In this document: piece by piece, positions 1 through 8,520 of the stretch | Layout: each line of letters starts with the position of its first letter | How positions within the stretch are numbered: the first letter of the stretch is position 1 | Source: Chloroflexota bacterium | GTDB lineage: Bacteria; Chloroflexota; Anaerolineae; UBA7937; B3-Chlor | DNA: 64,000 nt | Direction: 5' to 3' | Assembly (NCBI GenBank): GCA_030613785.1 | Contig: JAUWLF010000007.1 | Span: forward strand, 18,870 to 82,869 | Translations under genes and position numbers: made by a program | The notes under the pieces: model-generated | Database searches by the model: none | What the model saw: the letters and a program-made list of their open reading frames with translations, nothing else | Told to the model about the DNA's origin: nothing

Positions 1-2
1 TC

Positions 3-293
3 GAGTTCATCAACTTGAGAGTGGCGGCCATAGGCAAAGTGCCTGAGGTGTCACTGGCGCACAGCGGGGCCACAGGAGGTGACGCTGGAATTGCACGAAA
101 GGACACTCGTCCGGTTCATTTCCTCAAGGAGGGCTTCATCGACACGGCGATCTACGACCGCGCTCTGCTCCGGCCAGGGCACGTGGTCACCGGCCCGGCT
201 TTGATCGAGGAGATAGCGTCGACCACGGTCATTGCTCCAGGCTCCGAGGGAACGGTAGACGAGTTTGGTAATATCATCATCCCTCTGTCATAG
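3..293 (+). CDS. hyuA: Hydantoinase/oxoprolinase A-type subunit, C-terminal fragment
   Basis: The frame is open from the window edge, so this is the last ~96 residues of a longer gene. The visible part contains LRVAAIGKVP and the closing pattern YDRALLRPGHVVTGPALIEE followed by STTVIAPG, typical of the C-terminus of HyuA/acetone carboxylase beta/5-oxoprolinase-type proteins. These ATP-dependent enzymes open lactam or hydantoin rings together with a B subunit, which follows 38 bp downstream. The substrate cannot be read from this fragment. The context (molybdenum hydroxylases, CoA-transferase, B12 mutase subunit) suggests a cyclic amide in an aromatic degradation route. Confidence 0.85.
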   Translation, partial: EFINLRVAAIGKVPEVSLAHSGATGGDAGIARKDTRPVHFLKEGFIDTAIYDRALLRPGHVVTGPALIEEIASTTVIAPGSEGTVDEFGNIIIPLS

Positions 294-331
294 GCAGAGA
301 GCGAGTCAATTCTCAATCCAGGAGGTATTCC

Positions 332-2050
332 ATGGCTTACAAGGCTGATTCCATTACCATGCAGGTTATCCGCTATGCCATGGAGCAGGCGGCTGATGAG
401 ATGGGCCGAACACTAGTCCGCACGGCACGCTCGACGGTCATCAAGGAGATCGAGGATATGACGTGCTCCGTCTTCGACCGTTACGGCAATACCATCGCCC
501 AGGCTCACCATGCTCCTATGCTTCTCACGGGGTTTGAACTTGGGATGCGCGCCCTTGTCGGGAAGTACAAGCCTGAGGATCTCGACCCCGGTGACATGAT
601 CATGTTCAACGATCCTTATGCCGGCGGCCAGCACGTCATGGATATGGTGACCTTTGCGCCGGCCCACTACGACGGGGAGTTGATCGGCTTCGCTGGTAGC
701 ATCGCGCATCACTCAGACATGGGCGGCGCGGTGCCCGGGGGAACGGCCGGCGGACTGACTGAGATCTATCTCGAGGGCCTACGTTTTCCGATGGTCAAGC
801 TGTACAAGAAAGGTGAGGAGGACCCTGAACTCTTCGGCATCCTGGAGAACAACATCCGCGTTCCAGACAAGACACTGGGGGACATCCGCGCGCAGGCCTC
901 AGCCGACTTCGTAGGCGTGCAGAGGCTGCGGGACATTTTTGAGAAGTACGGGGTCGAGGTAGTGCAGAAGTGTCAGGAGATGCTGCTGGACTATTCGGAG
1001 AGCCGCATCCGGGCCGGGTTGAGGAAGATCGCCGACGGCACATACAGCGGTGTGGACTGGATTGACGACGATGGTCAGACTGACGAGCCGATCAGGCTTC
1101 AAGTGAATATCCACAAGAAGGGCGATGAAGTCGCTGTTGATTTCGACGGCACGGCCAAGCAGGTGAAGGGCAATATCAACTGCCCCATAGCCACGGTCCA
1201 CGCCGCTGTGTACTACGCCCTCATCGCCGTGATCGATCCCCACGTGCCGCCGAACTCAGGCTGCTATCGCCCTTTCACCGTCGAGGCTGAGGAGGGGCTC
1301 ATCGTCAACCCACGGATGCCTGCCGCGGTGGGTGCCCGAACCAATACGTCACAGAAAATCGCTGAGGCGATGATGCTGGCGCTGTCCGAGGTTGTCCCTG
1401 ATCGTGTTCAAGCCGGCTGTCACGGTCAGATTACCAACTGCGGATTCAGCGGCTACCACCCAAGATCGGGAAAGCGCTTCGTCTTCATCGACATCCAGGG
1501 TGGTGGCGCAGGTGCTCGACCCACCAAGGATGGTCGGGATGGTCAGGACTCGCATCTAGCGCGCTTCAAGAACACGCCCATCGAGGCCGTCGAGATGGAG
1601 TACCCTGTACGTATCCTGAAATACGAGTTCATTGCCGACTCAGGGGGAGCGGGCAAGTACAGGGGAGGCTTGGCCGTACGCCGAGACATCGAGGTGCTCA
1701 CAGATGACATGTCACTGGCTCGATATGGCGACCGTCAACGCTTCGGCGCCTTCGGCCTGTTTGGCGGCAAGGAGGGGAGCAAGGGCAAGTTCATACTCAA
1801 CCCTGACACGCCCGAGGAACGCCAGCTCAAGTCCAAGGGGCTGGATGTCCTCAACAGCGGAGACGTCGTGAGCCTCCGATTGCCAGGTGCCGGGGGCTAC
1901 GGCGATCCCCTGGAACGTGACCCGGAACTGCTCCTGCAAGATGTCAGAGATGGGAAGGTGACCCTGGAAAGCGCACGGGACGATTACAAGGTGGTCATAG
2001 ATCCGGACACTTGGCAGATAGATGAAGAGGCGACCAAGAAGCTCAGGTGA
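332..2050 (+). CDS. hyuB: Hydantoinase/oxoprolinase B-type subunit
   Basis: A 572-residue protein, full length for the HyuB/acetone carboxylase alpha family. It starts at ATG 332 behind a strong GGAGG. Family landmarks are MFNDPYAGGQHVMDM near residue 90, the SIAHHSDMGGAVPGG segment near 125-140, NCPIATVHAAVYYAL in the middle and a glycine-rich end (GAGGYGDPLERDPE). It works with the A subunit just upstream in ATP-dependent hydrolysis of a lactam, hydantoin or related ring, or in carboxylation in other members. The family is sure; the substrate is not. In anaerobic indoleacetate degradation a HyuA/HyuB-like pair opens the oxindole lactam ring, and the neighbours here fit that role. Confidence 0.92.
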   Translation: MAYKADSITMQVIRYAMEQAADEMGRTLVRTARSTVIKEIEDMTCSVFDRYGNTIAQAHHAPMLLTGFELGMRALVGKYKPEDLDPGDMIMFNDPYAGGQHVMDMVTFAPAHYDGELIGFAGSIAHHSDMGGAVPGGTAGGLTEIYLEGLRFPMVKLYKKGEEDPELFGILENNIRVPDKTLGDIRAQASADFVGVQRLRDIFEKYGVEVVQKCQEMLLDYSESRIRAGLRKIADGTYSGVDWIDDDGQTDEPIRLQVNIHKKGDEVAVDFDGTAKQVKGNINCPIATVHAAVYYALIAVIDPHVPPNSGCYRPFTVEAEEGLIVNPRMPAAVGARTNTSQKIAEAMMLALSEVVPDRVQAGCHGQITNCGFSGYHPRSGKRFVFIDIQGGGAGARPTKDGRDGQDSHLARFKNTPIEAVEMEYPVRILKYEFIADSGGAGKYRGGLAVRRDIEVLTDDMSLARYGDRQRFGAFGLFGGKEGSKGKFILNPDTPEERQLKSKGLDVLNSGDVVSLRLPGAGGYGDPLERDPELLLQDVRDGKVTLESARDDYKVVIDPDTWQIDEEATKKLR

Positions 2051-2059
2051 CGAGGAAGC

Positions 2060-2563
2060 ATGGAGAACTCGATCCTGGACAGCCTGGAATACGATGCGGA
2101 GGAAGGGCGTATCACCTTCAAAGACGTGCGTTACATGGTCATCCGGCCCGATACGGTGGTGGACTTTCAGAAGGCGGTGGAGGCCCAGGTCGGTGAAGGA
2201 GCGGCCGAGATGATGATGGCCGGCGGTTACACGGGCGGGTCCCGCTCGTCGAGGAGGTACAAGCAGGTCTTCGAATACTCCGACGAGGAGACAGTCGCCT
2301 TCATGTGTAAGATGGGAGGCGAGATCGGCTGGGGTAGATTCGAGGTTGAGAAGCTGGACGTGGTTGGCAAGGAGTTAGTGATCACAGTCAGAAACTCCCC
2401 CTTTGCCGAGGCATACGGCAGGTCGGACAAGGGTGTCTGCCACATGATTCGCGGTGTGATGGCCGGGATGGCGGCCGGCATCTTCGGGAGTGACATCAAC
2501 TCGGAGGAAACTCTGTGCGTGGCCAAGGGGGACGCATTGTGCCGCTTCGTGCTCAGAGGATGA
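2060..2563 (+). CDS. V4R (4-vinyl reductase) domain protein, possible aromatic-ligand sensor
   Basis: A 167-residue soluble protein starting 9 bp after the hyuB stop, so it is cotranscribed. The C-terminal half shows the V4R pattern: GVCHMIRGVMAGMAAGIFG followed by a short segment ending CVAKGDALCRFVL, with two conserved cysteines. V4R domains bind small hydrophobic or aromatic molecules and occur in the sensor part of XylR/DmpR-type regulators and in BchJ. There is no DNA-binding domain here, so it could be a stand-alone ligand-binding or enzyme-accessory protein. Its place after a ring-opening hydrolase suggests the ligand is a pathway intermediate; that part is inference. Confidence 0.75.
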   Translation: MENSILDSLEYDAEEGRITFKDVRYMVIRPDTVVDFQKAVEAQVGEGAAEMMMAGGYTGGSRSSRRYKQVFEYSDEETVAFMCKMGGEIGWGRFEVEKLDVVGKELVITVRNSPFAEAYGRSDKGVCHMIRGVMAGMAAGIFGSDINSEETLCVAKGDALCRFVLRG

Positions 2564-2610
2564 AGTTCGTACCGCTCATGGCGAAGCGGCGGCTGCGCGA
2601 GTGTTGAGAC

Positions 2611-2639
2611 TTGCTCGACGCGCCTTCTGATGGTATAAT
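2611..2639 (+). promoter_or_regulatory. Sigma70-type promoter upstream of trpB2
   Basis: TTGCTC at 2611-2616 and a perfect TATAAT at 2634-2639, with a 17-bp spacer. It lies ~195 bp before the trpB2 start and is the only clear promoter I see in the first 20 kb, so it probably drives trpB2 and, with read-through of the hairpin at 4243, the downstream catabolic genes. Confidence 0.75.
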
Positions 2640-2692
2640 TACCAGCGTCTTGCCAGTCGGGTACTGACCATCAGAGTAGATGAAAGGGGGTG

Positions 2693-2773
2693 ATGTCTAT
2701 CGATCGACGACGGTGGAAGCTTCTTTTCATCAGACCTCAGCCCGAGCTTCAGGGGGTCCCCATCCGCAGCTAG
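2693..2773 (+). CDS. Possible 26-residue leader ORF in the trpB2 5' region
   Basis: A short ATG...TAG frame inside the ~190-nt leader between the promoter and trpB2. It encodes a basic peptide with RRRWK near its start and a single Trp. An SD-like AAAGGGGGTG runs directly up to the ATG, but the spacing from the GGGGG core is only 2 nt, which weakens the case. It could be a small protein, a leader peptide or chance. One Trp codon is little for classical attenuation. Confidence 0.25.
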   Translation: MSIDRRRWKLLFIRPQPELQGVPIRS

Positions 2774-2834
2774 TCCTCAGGATAGACCGAGATGCTCCTG
2801 GAGTCTCCAAGTGCAACGCAAAGGAGAGAGAACG

Positions 2835-4205
2835 ATGGAACAGACCAAGTTCATGTTGGGGGAGGAGGATATCCCCACCCACTGGTACAACATTCAGGCG
2901 GATCTGCCTGAGCCCTTGCCCCCGATCATTCACCCGGGCAGGATGGACCCCGTGACACCAGACGACCTGGCTCCTATCTTCGCCATGGAGCTGATCAAGC
3001 AGGAAGTGAGCCAAGAGCGGTGGATAGAGATCCCAGAGCCGGTGCGCGATGTCTACAAGCTGTGGCGTCCTACCCCCCTCTATCGGGCCCGTCGTTGGGA
3101 GCAGGCACTGGGCACGCCTGCCCGTATCTACTACAAGTGGGAGGGGGTGAGCCCTCCAGGTAGCCATAAGCCCAACACGGCGGTGGCGCAAGCCTATTAC
3201 AACAAAATGGAGGGTCAAACCCGCATCACCACCGAGACGGGCGCCGGGCAGTGGGGCAGCGCCCTGTCGTTTGCCTGCAATCTCTTCGACATGGAATGCA
3301 AGGTGTACATGGTGGGGATCAGTTACGACCAGAAGCCCTATCGGAAGAGCATGATTGAGGCCTGGGGCGCTACAATCGTGCGCAGCCCCAGTCTGGAGAC
3401 CTCCGTCGGGAAGAAGTATCTGGAAGAAGTTCCCGGGCACACAGGCAGCCTCGGGCTAGCCATAAGCGAGGGGGTGGAGGACGCTGTGACCCACGAGGGC
3501 AGCAAGTACGCCCTGGGCAGCGTCCTCAACCATGTCCTACTGCACCAGACGGTCATCGGGCAGGAGATGAAGAAGCAGTTCGAGTTGGCGGATGACTATC
3601 CGGACATGCTGATCGGCTGCATCGGTGGCGGCAGCAGCATGGCCGGCTTCTCACTGCCGTGGGTCACGGACAAGATCAAGGATGGGAAAGACCTCCAGTT
3701 CATCTGTGTGGAGCCCATGGCCTCGCCGTCCGTGACCAAGGGGTTGTACAAGTTTGACTTCGGCGATGCGGCCGCAACGACGCCGCTGATGAAGATGTAC
3801 ACCCTGGGCCACAGCTTCATCCCCGCCCCTATCCACGCCGGCGGGCTGCGCTACCACGGCATGGCGCCCATCATCTGCCACCTCAACGACCTGGGGATCA
3901 TGGAAACTCTCGCCTTGCACCAGGTCCCTGTCTTTGACGCGGCTGTGAGTTTCGCCAAGGCCGAGGGCATCATACCTGCTCCGGAGCCATCCCATGCCAT
4001 CAAGGTGGCTATGGACGAGGCCCTCAAGTGCAAGGAGACAGGCGAGGAGAAGGTCATCGCCTTCAACCTGTGCGGACATGGTCACTTTGACATGGCGGCG
4101 TACGACACCTACTTTGCCGGCGACTTGGTGAACTACGAGTATCCCGCGGAGAAGGTCGCAGAGGCGCAGAAGGAACTGCCTGAGGTTCCACCAGAGTATC
4201 AGTAG
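2835..4205 (+). CDS. trpB: TrpB2-type tryptophan synthase beta chain (PLP)
   Basis: A 456-residue protein of the TrpB2 branch, longer than ordinary TrpB and with the N-terminal extension of that branch (start [18 protein letters not shown]). Start ATG 2835 sits 8 bp after AAGGAG. The PLP lysine lies in GSHKPNTA, the active-site glutamate in [10 protein letters not shown], and the phosphate-binding loop is [10 protein letters not shown]. It joins indole to a serine-derived aminoacrylate to make tryptophan. TrpB2 enzymes characterised elsewhere prefer O-phospho-L-serine and act without TrpA. No trpA or other trp gene lies nearby. The neighbours are indolepyruvate oxidoreductase and an aminotransferase, so indole capture for catabolism is as likely as biosynthesis. 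Confidence 0.93.
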   Translation: MEQTKFMLGEEDIPTHWYNIQADLPEPLPPIIHPGRMDPVTPDDLAPIFAMELIKQEVSQERWIEIPEPVRDVYKLWRPTPLYRARRWEQALGTPARIYYKWEGVSPPGSHKPNTAVAQAYYNKMEGQTRITTETGAGQWGSALSFACNLFDMECKVYMVGISYDQKPYRKSMIEAWGATIVRSPSLETSVGKKYLEEVPGHTGSLGLAISEGVEDAVTHEGSKYALGSVLNHVLLHQTVIGQEMKKQFELADDYPDMLIGCIGGGSSMAGFSLPWVTDKIKDGKDLQFICVEPMASPSVTKGLYKFDFGDAAATTPLMKMYTLGHSFIPAPIHAGGLRYHGMAPIICHLNDLGIMETLALHQVPVFDAAVSFAKAEGIIPAPEPSHAIKVAMDEALKCKETGEEKVIAFNLCGHGHFDMAAYDTYFAGDLVNYEYPAEKVAEAQKELPEVPPEYQ

Positions 4206-4242
4206 AAACGGGAGTTCTGTATAGACGCTGCTAGTTAGGCCA

Positions 4243-4276
4243 GGGAAGGACGAGGATCAGCGTCCTTGTCCTTCCC
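4243..4276 (+). terminator. Strong hairpin after trpB2 (terminator-like, no U-run)
   Basis: A 14-bp stem (4243-4256 with 4263-4276, one G-U pair) closes on a TCAGCG loop, 37 bp after the trpB2 stop. It is not followed by a run of T, so it may cause partial termination or protect the 3' end of the trpB2 message rather than end transcription fully. Confidence 0.55.
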
Positions 4277-4304
4277 TTCCAGCCTGCGAGGCTGACGAGA
4301 GCTC

Positions 4305-5129
4305 ATGAAACTTACTGATGTTGTCCTGCGCGTCGTCCATTCAACAGATGTGATCGGTCACGAGGAGGTAGATCCGAAACGGGTCGAAAGGCTCGCTCAG
4401 CGCCTCCAGAGCGATGGCATCCTCAAGAGCCCGCCGGTGGTGGCAGAGGCTGGAGATCAATACGTCGTCCTGGACGGGGCCACCAGGGTAGCGGCGTTGA
4501 GAGAGCTTGGAATACGAGACCTCCTGGTCCAGATTGTTGACTACCATGCGCCCAACATCCAGTTGCATGCCTGGTTTCATGCGATCATTGGCATGGCCAG
4601 GGATGGATTGGTGAAGGGGATGGAAGACCTCGAAGGGATCGAGGTCAAGTCGATGGACCTGCAACTAGCCCGTAGGGCGCTATCGCTGCGGAGCATCCTC
4701 TCTTACCTGGTTTTGCAGGACGGTACTGTCTTGGGCGCCAAGGGAGGGATGAACCTGGAAGCCCAGGTCGCCCTTTTAAACGACATAGTCGATCTCTACA
4801 AAGGGCAGGCCGAAGTGTACCGCGTAATGACTGACGTAGTAGAGGACTTGTTGGAGGAGTACCCGGATCTGACCGCTGTGGTTGTCTTTCCCAGCTACAG
4901 TCGTGGGGAGATCATGCGGACATCCCTGAATGGGGCGAAGCTACCCATGGGGGTGACCAGACATACCATCTCTGGCAGAGTGCTGGGGCTCAATGTGGAC
5001 TTGGTGATGCTGGATTCTGACATACCTTTGGAGCAGAAGAACGTCTGGCTCGACAGCCTGATCAGAAGGAAGATAAAGGATCGGCGGGTCAGGTTTTATC
5101 AGGAGCCAGTTTTCAGATTTGATGAGTGA
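4305..5129 (+). CDS. ParB/SerK-superfamily protein, possible free L-serine kinase
   Basis: A 274-residue protein with an N-terminal ParB/sulfiredoxin-like domain (residues ~5-95): the order HEEVDPKRVERLAQRL, then ILKSPPVV, then VVLDGATRVAALRELG matches this fold. There is no helix-turn-helix or ParB arginine box of a partition protein, and no parA or plasmid gene is nearby. Length and layout resemble the ParB-like free serine kinases SerK and SbnI, which make O-phospho-L-serine. The gene follows trpB2, whose family prefers O-phosphoserine, so the two could work in series. The fold is fairly sure; the kinase role is inference, and a DNA-binding role is the alternative. Confidence 0.6.
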   Translation: MKLTDVVLRVVHSTDVIGHEEVDPKRVERLAQRLQSDGILKSPPVVAEAGDQYVVLDGATRVAALRELGIRDLLVQIVDYHAPNIQLHAWFHAIIGMARDGLVKGMEDLEGIEVKSMDLQLARRALSLRSILSYLVLQDGTVLGAKGGMNLEAQVALLNDIVDLYKGQAEVYRVMTDVVEDLLEEYPDLTAVVVFPSYSRGEIMRTSLNGAKLPMGVTRHTISGRVLGLNVDLVMLDSDIPLEQKNVWLDSLIRRKIKDRRVRFYQEPVFRFDE

Positions 5130-5171
5130 AGCCGTTGCAGACCCGGCACCGGTGGAGGGTCTCGTCTGCGA

Positions 5172-7082
5172 TTGCCCTCCGTCGCCGAGTCGCTTGCCGA
5201 AAGGATTGACGGATTGAGCGAATTGAGACAAGAGGTACTTCTCGGAAACGAGGCTATCGCACGAGGCATAGTGGAGAGTGGATGCCATGTGGTAGCCTCT
5301 TATCCAGGTACGCCCAGTTCCGAGATCTTGCCTGCGGTCGTGAGGTTCAAGAAGGAACTGCGATTGGACACCCACGTAGAGTGGAGTATCAACGAGAAAG
5401 TGGCCTACGAGGTGGCGCTGGCCGCGAGCTACACCGGCAAGAGGGCAGCGGTGATCATGAAACAGGTGGGGCTCAATGTGGCCGCTGACCCGTTGATGAG
5501 CTCCGCGTACACAGGTGTCAAAGGTGGTTTCGTCATCATCTGCTGTGACGACCCTGGTCCTCACTCCTCTCAGACGGAGCAAGATACGCGATTCTTCGCC
5601 ATGTTCGCTAAGGTGCCCGCTTTGGATCCTTCCAGCCCGCGAGAGGCCAAGGAGATGGTCAAAGCCGCGTTCGAGCTCTCGGAGAAGCACCGTCTTCCGG
5701 TCATCTTGCGTCCCGCGATCCGCGTTTCCCACGCCAGACAGAACATCACGTTTGCGCCAGTGCCCCAACTGGAGAGGCTCGCTGATTTCGAGAAGGATCC
5801 AGGCCGCTGGGCGGCCACGCCTCGCTTTCGCTACGTGCTGCACAAGGAGCTGAATGAAAAGCTGGCCACAATCGAGGAGGAGTTCGAGGCGTCGGAATTC
5901 AACGTACTTCACGAAGGCGAAGACAATAGACTGGGTTTCATCGCCGCGGGGACCAGCTATGTGGTACTGACTGACACCTTGCGTGAGTTGAGCCTAGAAG
6001 GGCGGTTTCCTATTCTGAGAATCGGGACTCCCCATCCTCTGCCACAGAGCCTGGCGGCAGACTTCGTCTCCGGGTGCGATCAGGTGCTGGTGTTGGAGGA
6101 ACCCGACGCCGTTATCGAGTTGCAGATCCTGGACAAGAGCAAGGTGCTGGGGCGATACAACGGCGTGGTGCCTTCGGCAGGCGAGCTGACGCCGGAAGTG
6201 GTGTATCGAATTCTGGCAGTGCAGATGGAGAAGCTGGGCGTAGATTTGGCTCCCGGGATAGATCCCGATGAGTTGGCGAAGCTAGTCGCTGGCTTGGAGC
6301 TTCCGATTCGACGACCACGGTTGTGCCCCGGCTGTGGGCATCGAGCCGCTTTTTTTGCCATGAAGAGGGCTTTGGGCTCGAAAGCCATCTATCCTGGCGA
6401 CATTGGGTGCTACACTCTGGGTCTGAATCTGAAGGCAGTGGACACCTGTCTCGATATGGGAGGGGCTATCACCATCGCCAGTGGATTGTATCAGGCCTAC
6501 CACCAAGACAGCGAGGACGTGCCCATCGCCGCCACCATTGGCGATTCCACTTTCCTGCATGCAGGAGTTCCTGCGTTGGCCAGTGCTGTGCACAACCAGG
6601 CTCGCTTTGTGCTGGTCATCCTTGACAACAGCATCACCGCCATGACGGGCATGCAGCCCACGGCAGACTCGGGCATCCTCGCCGACGGCCGGCAGGGCCA
6701 AAGGGTGGCCATCAAGGATCTGGTGCGGGCCTGTGGGGTGAGGTTTGTCGAGGAGATGGATCCCTACCGGGTGAGCGACTTCGAAACGCTGGTCAAGCGC
6801 GCGCGGGAGCATACCCGTCAGCCGGATGGGGCAGTCGCCGTCATCATAGCCAAGCGTCCGTGCGTTCTCTACGATCCCACATCCCTGCAGGAGAATCCGG
6901 TGCGGGTAACCGTGACCGAGGAGTGCGATGGCTGCAAGTACTGTCTGCTTGCCTTCGAGTGTCCGGCTCTGGTGCTGGATGAGGCTCTGAACCGGGTGGA
7001 GATTGATCGACGTATCTGTGTCAACTGCGGAGTGTGTATAGAGGCTTGTCCGAAGGCGTGCATTGTTGAGGCGAAGGAATGA
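5172..7082 (+). CDS. iorA: Indolepyruvate:ferredoxin oxidoreductase, alpha subunit
   Basis: A 636-residue thiamine-diphosphate enzyme. The N-terminal pyrimidine-binding part has LLGNEAIARGIVESG and SYPGTPSSEI. The C-terminal TPP domain has LCPGCGHRAAFF, GDIGCYTLG and NSITAMTGMQPT. The last ~70 residues carry two [4Fe-4S] motifs (CDGCKYCLLAFECP and CVNCGVCIEACPKAC). With IorB it oxidatively decarboxylates indolepyruvate or other aryl pyruvates to arylacetyl-CoA and reduces ferredoxin. The start is uncertain: TTG 5172 has a distant GGAGGG, while a TTG near 5214 lies ~9 bp after AAGGA and gives a start closer to the family norm. iorB begins 1 bp after the stop. Confidence 0.92.
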   Translation: MPSVAESLAERIDGLSELRQEVLLGNEAIARGIVESGCHVVASYPGTPSSEILPAVVRFKKELRLDTHVEWSINEKVAYEVALAASYTGKRAAVIMKQVGLNVAADPLMSSAYTGVKGGFVIICCDDPGPHSSQTEQDTRFFAMFAKVPALDPSSPREAKEMVKAAFELSEKHRLPVILRPAIRVSHARQNITFAPVPQLERLADFEKDPGRWAATPRFRYVLHKELNEKLATIEEEFEASEFNVLHEGEDNRLGFIAAGTSYVVLTDTLRELSLEGRFPILRIGTPHPLPQSLAADFVSGCDQVLVLEEPDAVIELQILDKSKVLGRYNGVVPSAGELTPEVVYRILAVQMEKLGVDLAPGIDPDELAKLVAGLELPIRRPRLCPGCGHRAAFFAMKRALGSKAIYPGDIGCYTLGLNLKAVDTCLDMGGAITIASGLYQAYHQDSEDVPIAATIGDSTFLHAGVPALASAVHNQARFVLVILDNSITAMTGMQPTADSGILADGRQGQRVAIKDLVRACGVRFVEEMDPYRVSDFETLVKRAREHTRQPDGAVAVIIAKRPCVLYDPTSLQENPVRVTVTEECDGCKYCLLAFECPALVLDEALNRVEIDRRICVNCGVCIEACPKACIVEAKE

Positions 7083-7083
7083 G

Positions 7084-7635
7084 ATGGACTTGAAGATGAT
7101 CCTGGCTGGTGTGGGAGGACAGGGGGTCCTCTTCGCCACCAGGGTATTCTCCGAGACGGCGCTGGCCCTAGGCTACGATGTGCTGGGCTCGGAAACCCAT
7201 GGTATGAGCCAGCGAGGAGGGTCCGTCGTCTCGCATCTGAAGATAGACGGCTACGAGAGCCCTCTGATTCGGCAGGGCACGGCTGATGTCCTGCTCTCCT
7301 TCGATGAGGATGAGGCGTACCGCACCTTAGCTTTTGTCAGACGCGGGGGCCTCTGCTTCGTTAGCAGTCCTCATGGCGATTTCTGGGACAACGGGGTGAA
7401 GGCGTACCTGACCAAGAACAACATTGCAGCTCACAGCCTTGCAGCCGACGAGATAGCTCTGGAACTGGGCTCTCCGCGGTCTGCCAACCTGGCTCTCATC
7501 GGCTATGCTGTGAGCGTTCCGGAGGTGCGCTTCGGCTACGATGAGATCAAGGCCACGATTGAGCGCATCAGCCCGTCAAGATTCAAGGAGGTCAACTTGA
7601 GAGCTTTTGAGGGCGGCTACGGGAGGAAACAATGA
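7084..7635 (+). CDS. iorB: Indolepyruvate:ferredoxin oxidoreductase, beta (gamma-domain) subunit
   Basis: A 183-residue subunit. It starts at ATG 7084, just after the iorA stop, in preference to an upstream in-frame start inside iorA. The fold is the pyruvate:ferredoxin oxidoreductase gamma domain: ILAGVGGQGVLFATRVFSE at the start and GSETHGMSQRGGSVVSHLK near residue 45, which help bind CoA and pack on IorA. It ends with a 4-bp ATGA overlap onto the next gene, so the oxidoreductase and the molybdenum hydroxylase are translationally coupled. That links arylacetyl-CoA formation to the next oxidation step. Confidence 0.92.
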   Translation: MDLKMILAGVGGQGVLFATRVFSETALALGYDVLGSETHGMSQRGGSVVSHLKIDGYESPLIRQGTADVLLSFDEDEAYRTLAFVRRGGLCFVSSPHGDFWDNGVKAYLTKNNIAAHSLAADEIALELGSPRSANLALIGYAVSVPEVRFGYDEIKATIERISPSRFKEVNLRAFEGGYGRKQ

Positions 7636-8507
7636 AGTGGGAGAAGTACCTCTTCCCCGCCTCGATTGAAGAGGCCCTGGCGATGCTGGAAGAGCACCAA
7701 GGCAGGGCGAGGGTGATTGCTGGCGGGACAGACCTAGTGCCGGAGCTGAAGCGGAGGGAACGCGAGGTGGAGTGCCTGGTGGACATCAGCCGCCTGGAGG
7801 AGTTGAAAGGCATCCAGCTTGAAGGAGACGTGATCAGGGTCGGTGCCTCCGTCACACACCAACAGTTGGCGGCCTCTGACCTCATCCGCGAAAGGGCCAC
7901 TGCGTTGGCTGAGGGTGCGCATGCGGTTGGATCTCCACAGATACGCTACATGGGCACGGTGGGCGGTAATATCGTCAACGCTCAACCCGCTGCGGACACA
8001 GCCATTCCCCTGATGGCCTTGGATGCAGAGGCTGAGATCGTGAGCTGTGAGGGATCCCGTGCTGAGCCACTGGAGAGCCTATATGTCAGACCAGGGGAAT
8101 CCACCGTGGACGCCAGTACTGAGATCCTCGTAGCTTTGCGCTTTCGGGGCTTGGACGGCAATGAAGGCTCCGCCTTCGCTCGGTTGGCAAAGCGAAAGGC
8201 TCTGGCGCTGCCCATCTTGAACGCGGCGGTGGTAGCCAGCTTGAACGGAGCTGGAACGGCCTTCGAAGAGGTGAGATTGGCCCTCGGCCCCGTGGCCCTC
8301 ATACCGTTCCGTGCTCGAAAGGCCGAGGAGGCTCTGCGGGGAAAGGCGATCGAGACTGAGGCCATCGCTTCCGCGTTGGAGATAGCGAGCGAAGAGGCAC
8401 AGCCGCGAAGCAACCCCTTGCGGGCCACACGAGAGTATCGCCAAGAGATGGTTAGGGTCTTGCTGAGGCGTGCCCTCCAGAGGGCCGTGGAGTCCGCGCA
8501 GTCGTGA
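7632..8507 (+). CDS. Molybdenum hydroxylase 1, FAD-binding medium subunit
   Basis: A 291-residue CoxM/CutM-type flavin subunit of the xanthine dehydrogenase family. The FAD-binding loops are RVIAGGTDLVPELKRR near residue 30 and the second motif IRYMGTVGGNIVNAQPAAD near residue 100, followed by a CO-dehydrogenase-flavoprotein C-terminal domain. It passes electrons from the FeS subunit to an acceptor. It lacks the extra Cys-rich insertion found in its paralogue at 16051, so it is the simple type. The ATGA overlap with iorB and the FeS and Mo genes downstream give the order FAD-FeS-Mo. Confidence 0.93.
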   Translation: MKWEKYLFPASIEEALAMLEEHQGRARVIAGGTDLVPELKRREREVECLVDISRLEELKGIQLEGDVIRVGASVTHQQLAASDLIRERATALAEGAHAVGSPQIRYMGTVGGNIVNAQPAADTAIPLMALDAEAEIVSCEGSRAEPLESLYVRPGESTVDASTEILVALRFRGLDGNEGSAFARLAKRKALALPILNAAVVASLNGAGTAFEEVRLALGPVALIPFRARKAEEALRGKAIETEAIASALEIASEEAQPRSNPLRATREYRQEMVRVLLRRALQRAVESAQS

Positions 8508-8520
8508 GAAAAGGAGGCAG

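Noticed and set aside
4305..5129. Chromosome or plasmid partition protein ParB
   Set aside because: No ParA, no central helix-turn-helix and no ParB arginine box; only the N-terminal fold is shared.
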